From assembly GCA_022648685.1 (NCBI GenBank), contig JALCMW010000001.1, positions 1-64,000 on the forward strand: DNA of 64,000 nt, read 5' to 3'. Origin of the DNA: Bacteroidales bacterium (GTDB lineage: Bacteria > Bacteroidota > Bacteroidia > Bacteroidales > UBA932). A model generated the notes under the pieces. The model had not been told where the DNA came from. It worked only from the letters and a program-made list of their open reading frames with translations, and ran no database searches. The position numbers and the translations under genes are program-made. Of this stretch, positions 9,013-17,870 are shown in pieces (the stretch's first letter is position 1; every line of letters begins with the position of its first letter).

Positions 9013-11379
9013 TTATTTCATACAATACTGATCAGGATAAAAACAATCCCAACTAACTATATCGGTCGTGTTGGCAATCTTTAACGGTGAGAATTTCCAG
9101 TTTCCTTTACTCTCGATAATCACTCCTCCCTTTAGTCCCTGAGGCTTAATCTCTTCGCTATTGATATAATCAATCAAAGCGTTGTGCTTCTTTACGGCAT
9201 TCACATCGCTTCCTTCAGTTTTGGTATCAAAAAGGAACACCTGACCATTCTTCATTCTGACAATGAAATCCACATAGAAAAGAGCCCTTTCATTGTTTAC
9301 GTTAAAATATGGGATAGCATAATTCAACTTTCCGTTATCTCCATTCTTATACCACCAATCTATATATTGTGAGTTGTCTTCCAGATACTTCGCAAAGCCC
9401 AATTCCGGATTTGATGAATCCTTAAGCCTGATAAATGGCAAGAGTGCATGATTTTTCTTCTCTTCGTCAATCATACTTGCGCCCTCGTTATATATTCGAT
9501 CTTCCGGAACCTCCCACTGGTAATTATGCAACTCTCTTTCTGCAGCTTTTGCTCGACGTTTCATTATTACCTTTTCATATTCATTTAAAGCTTTTGTAAT
9601 CACATCAGCAAACTTCGGTTGATTCGCATGATACAGAATTACTTTCTTGGCTTCTGTTTCAAAGATTTCAAACAATTCTTCCATAATCTCAACGAGAGCA
9701 TTCTCAAGATTAGACAGGCTCTGATGCCGCTCCCATCCAGAAAGTTGCTTGATACAGTAATTATCGAAAACCCTATTCAATTCAGTCTCTGTTCGAGCAA
9801 ACTTGACTTGATTATCTACCCGCATTAATCCAACCTCATCCTCCATCAATAAATCCTTTGGTATATCGATAGTAATACTTCTTACGTCTAACTTGATATG
9901 CGAACCAGCCTTAAGTCTATTCTCAGCCACCTGATTTTTTTGTTTACTATCCTCATCCATATCCGAACGGTCTTCACCAGTTTCAAAGTCAAAGAACGAG
10001 AATAATGATGGTTCATAAATCAGAGTCCATTGTTGGGCAATCTTTTCTTTAAGTACCCTCTTGAAGTCCGACCCAAGACGATTACGATCTGTTGCCTTTC
10101 GTTCAACGTATGATGAAGTCAACGATACGTTATTCAGATTTTCTCGTCTGACAGCACGAAGAGTAGAGATATAATCCATATCATCTGCAACAATCTGAAT
10201 CTGGTCTTTACTCAAGTCTGTGTAGACATAGCCTTTATTGAGGATTTCGTTTGTATAGAACTTTTGTTCCGGCATTCTGAGAATTCGGCCGATAGTCTGG
10301 ACTGTAAAAGTGAAACTCTCAAGCTTGCGGAATATCAATAGCACAGCAGCACGAGGGCAATCCCAACCCAGCGCGATTGCTTGTTTAAACAGCAGCACCT
10401 CTGTCAGATTATCCGGTTCCTCTATATTTTCAAGATTTGTTTTTTCGCCAGAAAGCCATATGGCCAGTTTACCATTAGCCGTATTGATGCTTTTTATGGT
10501 ATCAAGGTAGGCGATAACCTCTTCTTTTATTGTTTCATCCTCACTGGTAGTCCTTTCCGAGCTGTCGTTTGGTAACTGAATTAGCAACAATGGATTAATC
10601 TTGACTCCGAGTTTTTCGTAAGCCTTTGCTATTTCGTTTCGTTTATCCAGCGCCTCTTTCACAAGCCATTGATTGCTGGTCAGTCCCATAGAATTTGTCA
10701 CATTCAACGCCGGATTCAGAATAATGCCCTCTTTAATCATCTCCTCTGTCACAACTACCTCGCGTGGGATATTGACCATTTCATCGCCGGACGTGATTGG
10801 AGTTGCCGAAATTCTTATCTCCACTTTTGGGTTAATATTCTTCAGCACTTGTTCCGATTTCACGGCGTCTTTTCCGCCGAACATATGTTCCTCATCAATA
10901 ATCGCTATGATCGGGATATGATTATCTTCCTGAGTGCGATTCGTGATGTCATAAAGCGATGCCGACAGTTCGGTATCACGGATCATCACCGCATTATCTT
11001 TATTAATACTCTCCCAATTCACAAACAGTATCTCCCCTGGCTTGATGTAACCATCCACTGAATGGTCCAGTTCGTCATATATCACAGGACGCAGTAATTG
11101 CGTCTCAGTAAAATAGTTTTTCATCTTGAAGTAGCTCTGTTCATGCAGTTTGTTCGGAGCAATCCAAATGAATGCCGCCTGTTTGATGCGACTATCCGAC
11201 CGTTCTGGCAGTTCTTGAGCCAAACGTGCCAGCATCTCAGATGCCATCACAGTTTTTCCGGCACCTGTCGGTGCTTTGAATATAAGCTTTTTGCGATTGC
11301 CGGTCAGATTCAATAATTCTATTGTTTTATCGACCAAGTTATTGACCGCTTTCTCCTGATATTTTATCTGTTTTAGCAT
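9013..11379 (-). CDS. Type III restriction subunit Res-like helicase-nuclease
   Basis: 788 residues. The SF2 helicase core has Walker A FKAPTGAGKTVMASEML (about residue 36), motif II IIDEEHMFGG (DEEH rather than DEAH), motif III RISATPI, and motif VI VQTIGRILRMPEQK. Near the C terminus, FYVDFIVRMKNGQVFLFDTK gives the D...DxK core of a PD-(D/E)xK nuclease. It therefore has both translocase and nuclease parts of Res. It is shorter than classical EcoP-type Res (about 970 residues). Its start is 2 nt after the Mod stop, as expected for a Mod-Res pair. It should cut DNA lacking Mod methylation, unless the downstream Dnd-like proteins change its mode of action. Confidence 0.88.
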   Translation of the reverse strand: MLKQIKYQEKAVNNLVDKTIELLNLTGNRKKLIFKAPTGAGKTVMASEMLARLAQELPERSDSRIKQAAFIWIAPNKLHEQSYFKMKNYFTETQLLRPVIYDELDHSVDGYIKPGEILFVNWESINKDNAVMIRDTELSASLYDITNRTQEDNHIPIIAIIDEEHMFGGKDAVKSEQVLKNINPKVEIRISATPITSGDEMVNIPREVVVTEEMIKEGIILNPALNVTNSMGLTSNQWLVKEALDKRNEIAKAYEKLGVKINPLLLIQLPNDSSERTTSEDETIKEEVIAYLDTIKSINTANGKLAIWLSGEKTNLENIEEPDNLTEVLLFKQAIALGWDCPRAAVLLIFRKLESFTFTVQTIGRILRMPEQKFYTNEILNKGYVYTDLSKDQIQIVADDMDYISTLRAVRRENLNNVSLTSSYVERKATDRNRLGSDFKRVLKEKIAQQWTLIYEPSLFSFFDFETGEDRSDMDEDSKQKNQVAENRLKAGSHIKLDVRSITIDIPKDLLMEDEVGLMRVDNQVKFARTETELNRVFDNYCIKQLSGWERHQSLSNLENALVEIMEELFEIFETEAKKVILYHANQPKFADVITKALNEYEKVIMKRRAKAAERELHNYQWEVPEDRIYNEGASMIDEEKKNHALLPFIRLKDSSNPELGFAKYLEDNSQYIDWWYKNGDNGKLNYAIPYFNVNNERALFYVDFIVRMKNGQVFLFDTKTEGSDVNAVKKHNALIDYINSEEIKPQGLKGGVIIESKGNWKFSPLKIANTTDIVSWDCFYPDQYCMK

Positions 11380-11381
11380 CT

Positions 11382-13190
11382 CTATTCCTCCTGAAAGTTT
11401 AGTTCTCCATTAGCATTCTCCACCTCGGCAGTGTTAGCCTCATCAAGCATCTTGGCACGTTTCTTTGGAAGCACTTTTTGGTAGGCATTGTATATTGCAG
11501 CCGGAAGTGCGCAAAGAGTTACCTTATCGGACACTTCTTCAAATTCATCATCATAAGCATAATTACCGGCAGCAAAAACATATACTTTTATCTTCGTATC
11601 GTCCGTCATTCGGGAAATTTCGTCAACAAACGCCGGAATGGCCTCCTCGTTATAGATAATCAACATTTGCTGCTTTCCATCAGAGAAATATCTGGCAACA
11701 TCTGCGCGCAGACGCTTCACTCCGAATTCTTTAGATTCCGTATAAATATCGTTACGTATGCACAGCAAATCGGTTGCTGCAGCCACAAGAGCGCGTTTGT
11801 TGCGAGCTGTCTGCTCACGCGGAATAAAGTCTGTTTTGTAATAACGTAAATTATTGCCACTCAATCCGGCTACTGCCTCGCCTTTAGGAGTGGTATAGCC
11901 TTGTATCACGCGTCTATTGCGCTCGTATGTCACATTCTCGCAAATTTGATTCTCATTGTTCGTGACAAGAATGCACTGCCTGTGACCTCCGTCTTCGGCA
12001 TTCAGTTTCATTGTTGCGTGCAATGTTGTTCCGCTACCAGCAAAGAAGTCGAGAATGGTAAGTCTTTTATCCTCCGTAAAATTAATCAAATACTGAATTA
12101 ATGATACAGGTTTTGGATAGTCAAATGTTTTAACATTATCGAAAATGTCTAGAAGTAACCTGCCTGCATTCTCAGTTGTGTCGACATCTACAGAGGAATC
12201 GATAAAATTGGGCGGAACTTCTCTATTGTACTCACTTCTTTTATAAGACAATACTCCATTTTTTGAAAGCTCTATATACAAACCATCATTAATGTTCTTC
12301 GATAATGTTTCTTGAATCCAAATAAATCTATTCTTGAAACGGACGGGGTTTGAATTAACCCCATGCTTTACATGAATATCATCAAGCAATTCATTAGGAA
12401 ATTTTGCAGTTCCATAAACACCAACAGGAATAGTACCGTCTTCTATATAACACTTTATACTGTTGGCTGGGAATGTCAATATTTTAAATGTATTTTGGGG
12501 CTTTGTAAAAGGATCATTGCTTTTACTAGTTTTTTGCACACCCCTAAACACTTCTTCATTGTTAGGACTCTGCCAGCAGAGAATATACTCTACAGTCCGT
12601 TTTATTTTCTTGGACAAAGCTGGTGGCGTTGCTGATTTAAACCAATTCCATTGCCCTACAAAATTTTTAGAAAGAAATATATCATCGCCTAATAGTCTCA
12701 ATGGCCCAACTTCATTTTCGTCAATAGAAATAAAAATCACCCCTTTATCAGAGAGCAGCTGTTTGGCTATTTTCAATCGCTTATTCATAAATGACAGCCA
12801 TTTGCTATGTCGATAGGAGTCTTCGGCGTCAACAAATTGGTCGTTATATACAAAATCTTTGTTGCCTGTATTGTAAGGAGGATCAATATAAATTACATCT
12901 ATTTTCCCGCTGTGGGTATAAGTAAGAGCTGTCAATGCGTGCAAGTTATCTCCTTCGATAAGAATATGGTTTGGAGCATCGGGGGCATCGCTTACGATGG
13001 CACGTTCCTTTACCTCTTTGAAAACCGGCAACTCGTTGCGAAGTTGTTCCTCCACATCTTCGGGTTTATCTTCCCAAACTAGCCCGTACTTCTTGCGAGT
13101 GCGTAGTAATTCAATCAAAGATGACCTTTCCTCGTTACTCAATCCTTCAATCAATTGGATTTTACTAATCAGTTCTTGCTTATTAATCAT
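11382..13190 (-). CDS. Type III-like DNA adenine methyltransferase Mod (beta class)
   Basis: 602 residues. The order of motifs is that of beta-class N6-adenine methylases: DVIYIDPPYNTGN (catalytic DPPY, about residue 102), then the variable target-recognition region, then TILDFFAGSGTTLHATMKLN (SAM-binding FxGxG) near residue 380. An N-terminal helical segment precedes LIEGDNLHALTAL. It is the first gene of the operon and should set the recognition site for the Mod-Res pair. The central ~250 residues hold the specificity region and are visibly more AT-rich than the two ends of the gene, as is common where target-recognition domains are exchanged. Confidence 0.9.
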   Translation of the reverse strand: MINKQELISKIQLIEGLSNEERSSLIELLRTRKKYGLVWEDKPEDVEEQLRNELPVFKEVKERAIVSDAPDAPNHILIEGDNLHALTALTYTHSGKIDVIYIDPPYNTGNKDFVYNDQFVDAEDSYRHSKWLSFMNKRLKIAKQLLSDKGVIFISIDENEVGPLRLLGDDIFLSKNFVGQWNWFKSATPPALSKKIKRTVEYILCWQSPNNEEVFRGVQKTSKSNDPFTKPQNTFKILTFPANSIKCYIEDGTIPVGVYGTAKFPNELLDDIHVKHGVNSNPVRFKNRFIWIQETLSKNINDGLYIELSKNGVLSYKRSEYNREVPPNFIDSSVDVDTTENAGRLLLDIFDNVKTFDYPKPVSLIQYLINFTEDKRLTILDFFAGSGTTLHATMKLNAEDGGHRQCILVTNNENQICENVTYERNRRVIQGYTTPKGEAVAGLSGNNLRYYKTDFIPREQTARNKRALVAAATDLLCIRNDIYTESKEFGVKRLRADVARYFSDGKQQMLIIYNEEAIPAFVDEISRMTDDTKIKVYVFAAGNYAYDDEFEEVSDKVTLCALPAAIYNAYQKVLPKKRAKMLDEANTAEVENANGELNFQEE

Positions 13191-13671
13191 TTTGCGTTTC
13201 TATTAGTAGTCTTTTGCATCATACAGCACTGCCAGTAGGCAATTTCTATTAGTAACCCTACACCGCAGTCTATAATTTTGCTAATTTAACTCTCAAAGTT
13301 AAGGATATTTTTCTATTCTAATGGCTTAAATGACGAGAAAATACGCATTCTACAATGATAATTTTGATTATTCCAGACTGCGCACTACTTTGGCACAGTT
13401 CACGATTATCTTTAAAAATTTTGGCAAAAATCAGTCGGGAATGGTTTTCACTGCAAATTTGCGTCGACACGAATATTTTTTCTGGCGAATAATCTCCTCC
13501 TTAATCGATTATTTGCTACCTTTGGGATAGTAATAGGACTTTAAATTTTTCACACCGCAGTATACAAGAAGATACATTCGCCGCCAAGTGATACAAGCTC
13601 ACATTCCTAGGGATAGTGGGCTTTAATTTTGTCAAATCACTTCGTATCACTAACAGAATAATATATTACTA
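13191..13671. promoter_or_regulatory. Divergent control region between defence operon and phage early genes
   Basis: 481 bp without a gene. For the defence operon, a minus-strand TAACTTTG at 13294-13301 fits the Bacteroidetes -7 box and would give a leader of about 100 nt; I see no good -33 match. On the plus strand TACCTTTG (13517-13524) and TAATTTTG (13624-13631) are candidates for the RteC-like gene. Two direct repeat pairs look like operators: TTCTATTAGTA at about 13198 and 13244, and CACCGCAGT at about 13261 and 13551. The repressor that would use them is not evident in the element. Confidence 0.5.
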
Positions 13672-14257
13672 ATGAACAATATACAAGAATGCCGTTTCAT
13701 GAGAACGGCAATGGCTGACAGTACTATAAACTCTACAGACGATGAACTGAAAGCTCAATACTCCGAATTCACGCTTCTATTGGCGGGTTTTCTATACAGC
13801 AACAGTGGATATCTGAAGATTGACAGCGAGCTTAACGACCTGCTCTTTATCTTGACCTACCTGAAAGGCAAAAAAAAATGACGCTTTAGATTTCTATCGC
13901 AAGCGTGCAGCCGGCATAGTCCACACTGCCATTGCACAAAACGAAAAACGAATTTCCTGTCCAGAACTATTCACTTCTCTTTTGCCGGAAGGAAATTACG
14001 ACCTGCACTGGACCTCAAACACCCGCGATCTTCTTGAACTGATTGATGCCATCTACCAGATGGGCATCATCCGTGATTCACAGGGAAAGACTGTGAGCTT
14101 TCACACACTCGTTGCAGCAGCTTCCGACGTTTTGCACATTCAGGCAAACAAATACGAGTATAAAGAACGGGCTGAGATAGCTAATCGCAACGATCCAGTC
14201 GTATTCATCTACAAACTCGCAGAAGCTCTATCTGACAAGGAACATCGCAAAAAGTAA
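13672..14257 (+). CDS. RteC-like regulatory protein, interrupted at an A9 run
   Basis: The first frame (13672-13881, 69 codons) ends ...YLKGKKK then stop. The second frame, open through 14257, continues NDALDFYRKR...NYDLHWTSNTRDLLELIDAIY, the conserved C-terminal region of RteC (HWT, then D-L-x-E-L). The two frames meet in nine consecutive A residues (13870-13878). Reading eight A's would join them into one protein of about 194 residues. So either the gene is broken, the assembly has one base too many, or polymerase slippage makes the full protein. RteC of CTnDOT activates excision and transfer genes; here it could control the phage early operon that follows. Confidence 0.65.
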
Positions 14258-14344
14258 CAATTATTTCGCTGTACCTACACTGTAGCTCCATTGATTCGCT
14301 CTCATCAACCGGCGACATTTGCACCTGAAACAGATGACAGAACA

Positions 14345-14698
14345 ATGGATCTTACAAAATCACTTTCAGAGATACAGCGATGTATTGTGAGTCTTCAGAC
14401 TGAGCTCGATCAGTTGAAGCTTCTTGACGGAAACCTCGCCAAGACGATCTTGCTGTCGCGTCAGGAGGCTGCGGACTTCATGGGTGTATCGCTCCGGCAA
14501 TGCGACCGATGTTGCAGAAAATATGGTATTCCAAAGTTCAATACCGTAGAAGGGGTAAAGATTCGTCGCACCGATCTAATGATCTACATGGGCCTTGTCA
14601 GAGAGCCTATTGGCGAAGCTATGCCGTCAGTCAAAGAGCCTGAGGAGACGAAACGGTATTCTGAGTTTGAAAAGATTCTTGAAAGAAACAAGAGATGA
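14345..14698 (+). CDS. Helix-turn-helix (excisionase/MerR-like) DNA-binding protein
   Basis: 117 residues from ATG 14345; a TTG 54 nt upstream extends the frame but has nothing to support it. A central ~55-residue segment, LSRQEAADFMGVSLRQCDRC...KFNTVEGVKIRRTDLMIYM, has the winged-helix shape of excisionase/HTH_17 proteins found beside Bacteroidetes mobile-element integrases. It overlaps the next gene by ATGA and follows the RteC-like gene. It may be the recombination directionality factor for the right-end integrase, or an early-gene regulator. Confidence 0.65.
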   Translation: MDLTKSLSEIQRCIVSLQTELDQLKLLDGNLAKTILLSRQEAADFMGVSLRQCDRCCRKYGIPKFNTVEGVKIRRTDLMIYMGLVREPIGEAMPSVKEPEETKRYSEFEKILERNKR

Positions 14699-15552
14699 AC
14701 TATCTAACCGAAATAAGGCTCTTCTACGACAAATTGCCGTCGTTCCAACTCACATCCTCGGATATCGCTCTGTGGCATGGTCTTATGAACATATTCAATC
14801 GTGCCGGCTGGCCGCAGGATCTGAGCATCTCGCCATCAGAGATTCAGGCATGCACCTGCATTTCCAAGACGGGTATTTTTCGATGCCGGCAGAATCTGTC
14901 CAAAGCTGGGCTCATCGAGTTCCTTCCGCAGAAAGGTTGTCGCTGCGGTATCTATCGAATCATGCCCTTATCACTGTCCATTGCGATCCAGATAGGAACG
15001 CAAGCATTCCAAATAGAAACGCTACCGGTCCACAGTGGAACGCAAGCATTCCATAGTGGAACACAAAATGACAGTGAGAATGAATTTGCGTTCCAAATAG
15101 GTTCTCAAAGTGGAACACAAACTGAGTCCACTCCTATTATAGAGAATAAACTAAACAATAATATATCTCTTAAAGAAAAAGATAAGAAAAAGAAGTTTAG
15201 TTGGAGAGTGTGGATTTCGACTATCGACCGGAAGTGGCAGCCAGTAATGGAGCAATGGCTCGAATATAAATCTGAGCGCAAAGAAGATTATTCCGGCGAG
15301 ATGTCACTTTCAAAACTACTCACCCGACTTCGCAATCTCTCCGGCGACAATCCCGCGACGGCTCAGCAAATCATCGACCGCAGTATCGTCAACAGCTGGA
15401 AGGGACTATTCCCGCTTGACGGTGGCTATCAGGCCCAGAAAGCGCCACAACAAGGCCAGCATATCGGCCAAATTATGCAGCCATCGACAGAAGCCGATCG
15501 CAATTCAGTACTCGATAATTTCAGAAATAAAATCAGCAATAAAAAACAATAA
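14695..15552 (+). CDS. Phage replication initiator-like protein (lambda O-like role)
   Basis: 285 residues. Residues ~10-100 look like a winged-helix DNA-binding domain: LTSSDIALWHGLMNIFNRAG, then SEIQACTCISKTGIFRCRQN, then LIEFLPQKGCRCGIYRI. A low-complexity middle has repeated IGTQAF/SGTQ units, which are the translation of DNA iterons. The last ~110 residues include KFSWRVWISTIDRKWQPVMEQWLEYKSERK, a fold common in Bacteroidetes phage genes just before a DnaC-like loader. An initiator that binds sites inside its own gene and recruits the loader is the known arrangement of lambda O and P. Start is fixed by the ATGA overlap. Confidence 0.7.
   Translation: MNYLTEIRLFYDKLPSFQLTSSDIALWHGLMNIFNRAGWPQDLSISPSEIQACTCISKTGIFRCRQNLSKAGLIEFLPQKGCRCGIYRIMPLSLSIAIQIGTQAFQIETLPVHSGTQAFHSGTQNDSENEFAFQIGSQSGTQTESTPIIENKLNNNISLKEKDKKKKFSWRVWISTIDRKWQPVMEQWLEYKSERKEDYSGEMSLSKLLTRLRNLSGDNPATAQQIIDRSIVNSWKGLFPLDGGYQAQKAPQQGQHIGQIMQPSTEADRNSVLDNFRNKISNKKQ
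14985..15205 (+). other. Candidate phage replication origin inside the initiator gene
   Basis: Between 14990 and 15125 the motif GGAACGCAA or GGAACACAA occurs four times on the plus strand (near 14995, 15028, 15057, 15112) and once inverted (TTTGCGTTCC near 15085), with an additional GAAACGC between the first two. Immediately after, 15134-15205 is strongly AT-rich with runs of A and purine. Iterons followed by an AT-rich unwinding element within the initiator gene is the layout of lambda ori. The assignment is by pattern only. Confidence 0.6.
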
Positions 15553-15557
15553 TCACT

Positions 15558-16190
15558 ATGTTACAATCAGTTAAAGACGCAATCAACTCATTCGGCATTT
15601 ATAGCCCTTTTATGCACAGAGAGCTTCGCAGCTTCAGTTGGGGCAACAAGGAGACTTGCCGGCAGATCTTTCGGGAGATCTTCACTTTCGTTGACCAGAC
15701 TATCGCGGAGTTCGAATTCATCCCCGAATACGAAGAGATAATAAATTGGATGACAGATACCAAGGGCAAAGGACTCCTGCTCATGGGGTCGTGTGGCAGG
15801 GGCAAGAGCATCATCATCAACGGTCTGGTACCGATTCTGATGAAGATGAAAGACAGAACAGTCCACCCAATCCATGCCCAGAACTTCTATTTCGCTCCAC
15901 TGTTCTCTACCGGCAACTGGGCCTGTCCATCGTGTTTGGAATACCTTCTTCGCACCGGCTGTCCCATCATCGACGAACTCGGCGTGGAAGGACTCAAGAA
16001 CGACTACGGCGAGAAGACCGAGGGGTTCAACCTTATCATCAACAATGCCGAGGTGACATGTAAGCCGGTGTTCGTCAGCACCAACCTCAATGATGCTCAG
16101 ATCATCAATCGCTATGGCGAGAGGACTCTGGACCGTCTCGGCCACCTATGCCGCATCGTCACATTCTCTGGACCAAGTTTAAGAAAATAA
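15558..16190 (+). CDS. DnaC-like helicase loader ATPase
   Basis: 210 residues. AAA+ motifs in order: Walker A LLMGSCGRGKSII (about residue 73), Walker B CPIIDELG (about 131), sensor I PVFVSTNLN, and the arginine finger INRYGERTLDRL. This matches DnaC/IstB-like helicase loaders. It follows the initiator-like gene by 5 nt, so the pair would load the host replicative helicase at the element's origin. The C terminus ends shortly after the arginine finger, as in other compact phage loaders. A long frame on the opposite strand is a shadow. Confidence 0.85.
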   Translation: MLQSVKDAINSFGIYSPFMHRELRSFSWGNKETCRQIFREIFTFVDQTIAEFEFIPEYEEIINWMTDTKGKGLLLMGSCGRGKSIIINGLVPILMKMKDRTVHPIHAQNFYFAPLFSTGNWACPSCLEYLLRTGCPIIDELGVEGLKNDYGEKTEGFNLIINNAEVTCKPVFVSTNLNDAQIINRYGERTLDRLGHLCRIVTFSGPSLRK

Positions 16191-16197
16191 AACCGCT

Positions 16198-16539
16198 ATG
16201 ACACAGAAGAGTGAATACGCCAACGAAGATATCTATTACTTTAACGAGGAGACGAACCGATTCATGAAGTACCGGCGAGTTGTGTTCCGTCTTAATGACG
16301 GCAGGTGCAAGTATGCTACTCACAAGGGTGAGATTCTCCTCTGGGAGCAGTGCGAGATTCAGGCGCTCAGAGAGAACATCCGTCGCTTTGGTAGTCCCTG
16401 CTTTTCGAACGATTTCAAGGTCTACGCTTCCCATCTTGCCGAGTATCGCGAACGGTGCCCGACCGGCAGTTTCATCCGAGTATCCGGTATCTATACTGAG
16501 GTCTTGGGATCTCCGATTAATCCAGAAGCAATTATCTAA
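16198..16539 (+). CDS. Hypothetical phage early protein
   Basis: 113 residues, 7 nt after the dnaC-like stop and ending 4 nt before the HNH start. I recognise no domain. The sequence is a mix of short beta-like stretches (KYRRVVFRLNDGRCKYATHKGEILL) and an amphipathic helix, ending RVSGIYTEVLGSP. Its tight spacing in the operon and its codon use like that of its neighbours argue that it is real. A role in replication is suggested only by position. Confidence 0.6.
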   Translation: MTQKSEYANEDIYYFNEETNRFMKYRRVVFRLNDGRCKYATHKGEILLWEQCEIQALRENIRRFGSPCFSNDFKVYASHLAEYRERCPTGSFIRVSGIYTEVLGSPINPEAII

Positions 16540-16543
16540 TGCT

Positions 16544-16840
16544 ATGCCGACAATAAAGAAACATACCAGCCGGCCATGGCTCTCGGAAAAGAAACCCTTT
16601 GAAGGTTTTGTTCATCACAACACCGCCTTCTATCAGAGCACGCAGTGGCGACGACTAAGGGCATTGAAGCTCTCCGAGCAGCCACTGTGCGAGGAGTGCC
16701 TTCGCGCAGGTAAAACAACATCGGCCCAGATGGTGGACCACATCGTGCCAATCAACAAAGGCGGAGCAGCGCTGGACATGGATAACCTTCAGTCACTATG
16801 CAACGCCTGCCATGCCCGAAAGAGCGCAGCAGACAAATAA
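16544..16840 (+). CDS. HNH endonuclease, packaging-associated
   Basis: 98 residues from ATG 16544; the frame runs further upstream only as a shadow of the preceding gene. It has the Cys4-type HNH: CEECLRAGK, then MVDHIVPINKGGAAL (catalytic His), then NLQSLCNACHARKSA (Asn and second Cys pair). Small HNH proteins encoded just upstream of terminase genes stimulate cos cleavage by the terminase in several HK97-like phages; the location here (before TerS, with a recombinase gene between) fits that role. Confidence 0.85.
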   Translation: MPTIKKHTSRPWLSEKKPFEGFVHHNTAFYQSTQWRRLRALKLSEQPLCEECLRAGKTTSAQMVDHIVPINKGGAALDMDNLQSLCNACHARKSAADK

Positions 16841-16940
16841 AAAAATGCAAATGGAAGCCGCTAACAAATAAACATCAAATGGTTGCAAGCAAAAGATGTA
16901 TCTTCTAATAAGGCAGCTTCCAAGCAAAAAGAAAACGAAT

Positions 16941-17870
16941 ATGAGAACAACACTATCACTCACTCAGATTGTCGATCAGTGGCTCGCGGAGGCAGACGCC
17001 CTGCCCTCCACCAAGGATGACTATCGCCGTAAGATTGGGCTCTGGTTCCGGTGGCTTAGTTCTCGCAAGGTCGATCCTCGCGAGCCGCAGCGAATAGACA
17101 TCATCGACTACAAACGCTACCTGATGGGCATCGGCAAGAGTGCCTTTACCTACAACGGGTATATCACTGTTGTCAAGCTCTTTTACAGCTTCTGCGATGA
17201 ACACCACTACTACGACAACATTGGTCTTGGCATCAAGAGCAGCTTCAAGATGAAGCAATACTACAAGCGCCCACTTAGCGCTGAGCAGAGCTCGGCACTT
17301 CTTAGCAGCATAGATTCTTCTACCACGATTGGCAAACGCGACAAGCTAATAATCTTTCTGATGCTCACCAATGGACTGCGCACTTGCGAGGTGCAGAGAA
17401 TCAATGTCGAGGACTTCGACAAGATTAACGATGCTCCGGTTCTTCATATCCAACGCAAGGGGCATACCGATAAGCACGATATTGTAGTGCTGGCCGACGA
17501 GGCTGTGGACTTACTAGAGGACTACCTCTCAGGCAGAGAGTTCACCGATGGTGATCCGCTGTTCATCAGCCACATGAAAGGCAGAGAAAATAGTAGAATC
17601 AACAAGGGCACTATCGGGACAATCATCAAACGGCGGCTTCGAGCGATTGGCATTAACGAGAAAGACATCACCGCGCACTCTCTCCGGCACACCTGCGCCA
17701 GTCTGATGATTGAGCAGGGATTGGATCCACAGCTGGTGCAGGATATGCTTGGACACAGCAATGCTTCCACAACCAAACTTTATACGATGATGGCTCGCAA
17801 CGAGAGACTCTTTGAGCACCGGCCAAGCCGGCTTCTCTCGTCGATAGTGATGAATAAGCCCAAGAAATGA
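16941..17870 (+). CDS. Internal tyrosine recombinase (XerC/D-like)
   Basis: 309 residues from ATG 16941. An N-terminal SAM-like core-binding domain (LTQIVDQWLAEAD...) precedes a complete catalytic set: Arg in NGLRTCEV, Lys in QRKGHTDK, HxxR in HSLRHTCA, His in LGHSNAS and the nucleophile Tyr in TKLYTMMA. Unlike the right-end integrase it keeps the first arginine. A second active tyrosine recombinase inside a prophage, placed between replication and packaging genes, could resolve genome multimers or act on the inverted repeats that follow it (17915-18065). It is not at an element boundary, so I do not take it as the integrase. Confidence 0.85.
   Translation: MRTTLSLTQIVDQWLAEADALPSTKDDYRRKIGLWFRWLSSRKVDPREPQRIDIIDYKRYLMGIGKSAFTYNGYITVVKLFYSFCDEHHYYDNIGLGIKSSFKMKQYYKRPLSAEQSSALLSSIDSSTTIGKRDKLIIFLMLTNGLRTCEVQRINVEDFDKINDAPVLHIQRKGHTDKHDIVVLADEAVDLLEDYLSGREFTDGDPLFISHMKGRENSRINKGTIGTIIKRRLRAIGINEKDITAHSLRHTCASLMIEQGLDPQLVQDMLGHSNASTTKLYTMMARNERLFEHRPSRLLSSIVMNKPKK

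Noticed and set aside
556..13190. Complete Dnd phosphorothioation system.
   Set aside because: DndD- and DndE-like parts are present but DndA/IscS and the DndC sulfotransfer protein, needed to insert sulfur, are missing.
15588..16145. 185-codon frame opposite the DnaC-like gene.
   Set aside because: Shadow of a well-supported AAA+ gene with all motifs; no ribosome site or homologous features.
16881..16896. 16-bp identity GGTTGCAAGCAAAAGA with 48315-48330 near both recombinase genes.
   Set aside because: A 16-bp match is about what chance allows for 64 kb, and the two lie in opposite orientation relative to their genes.
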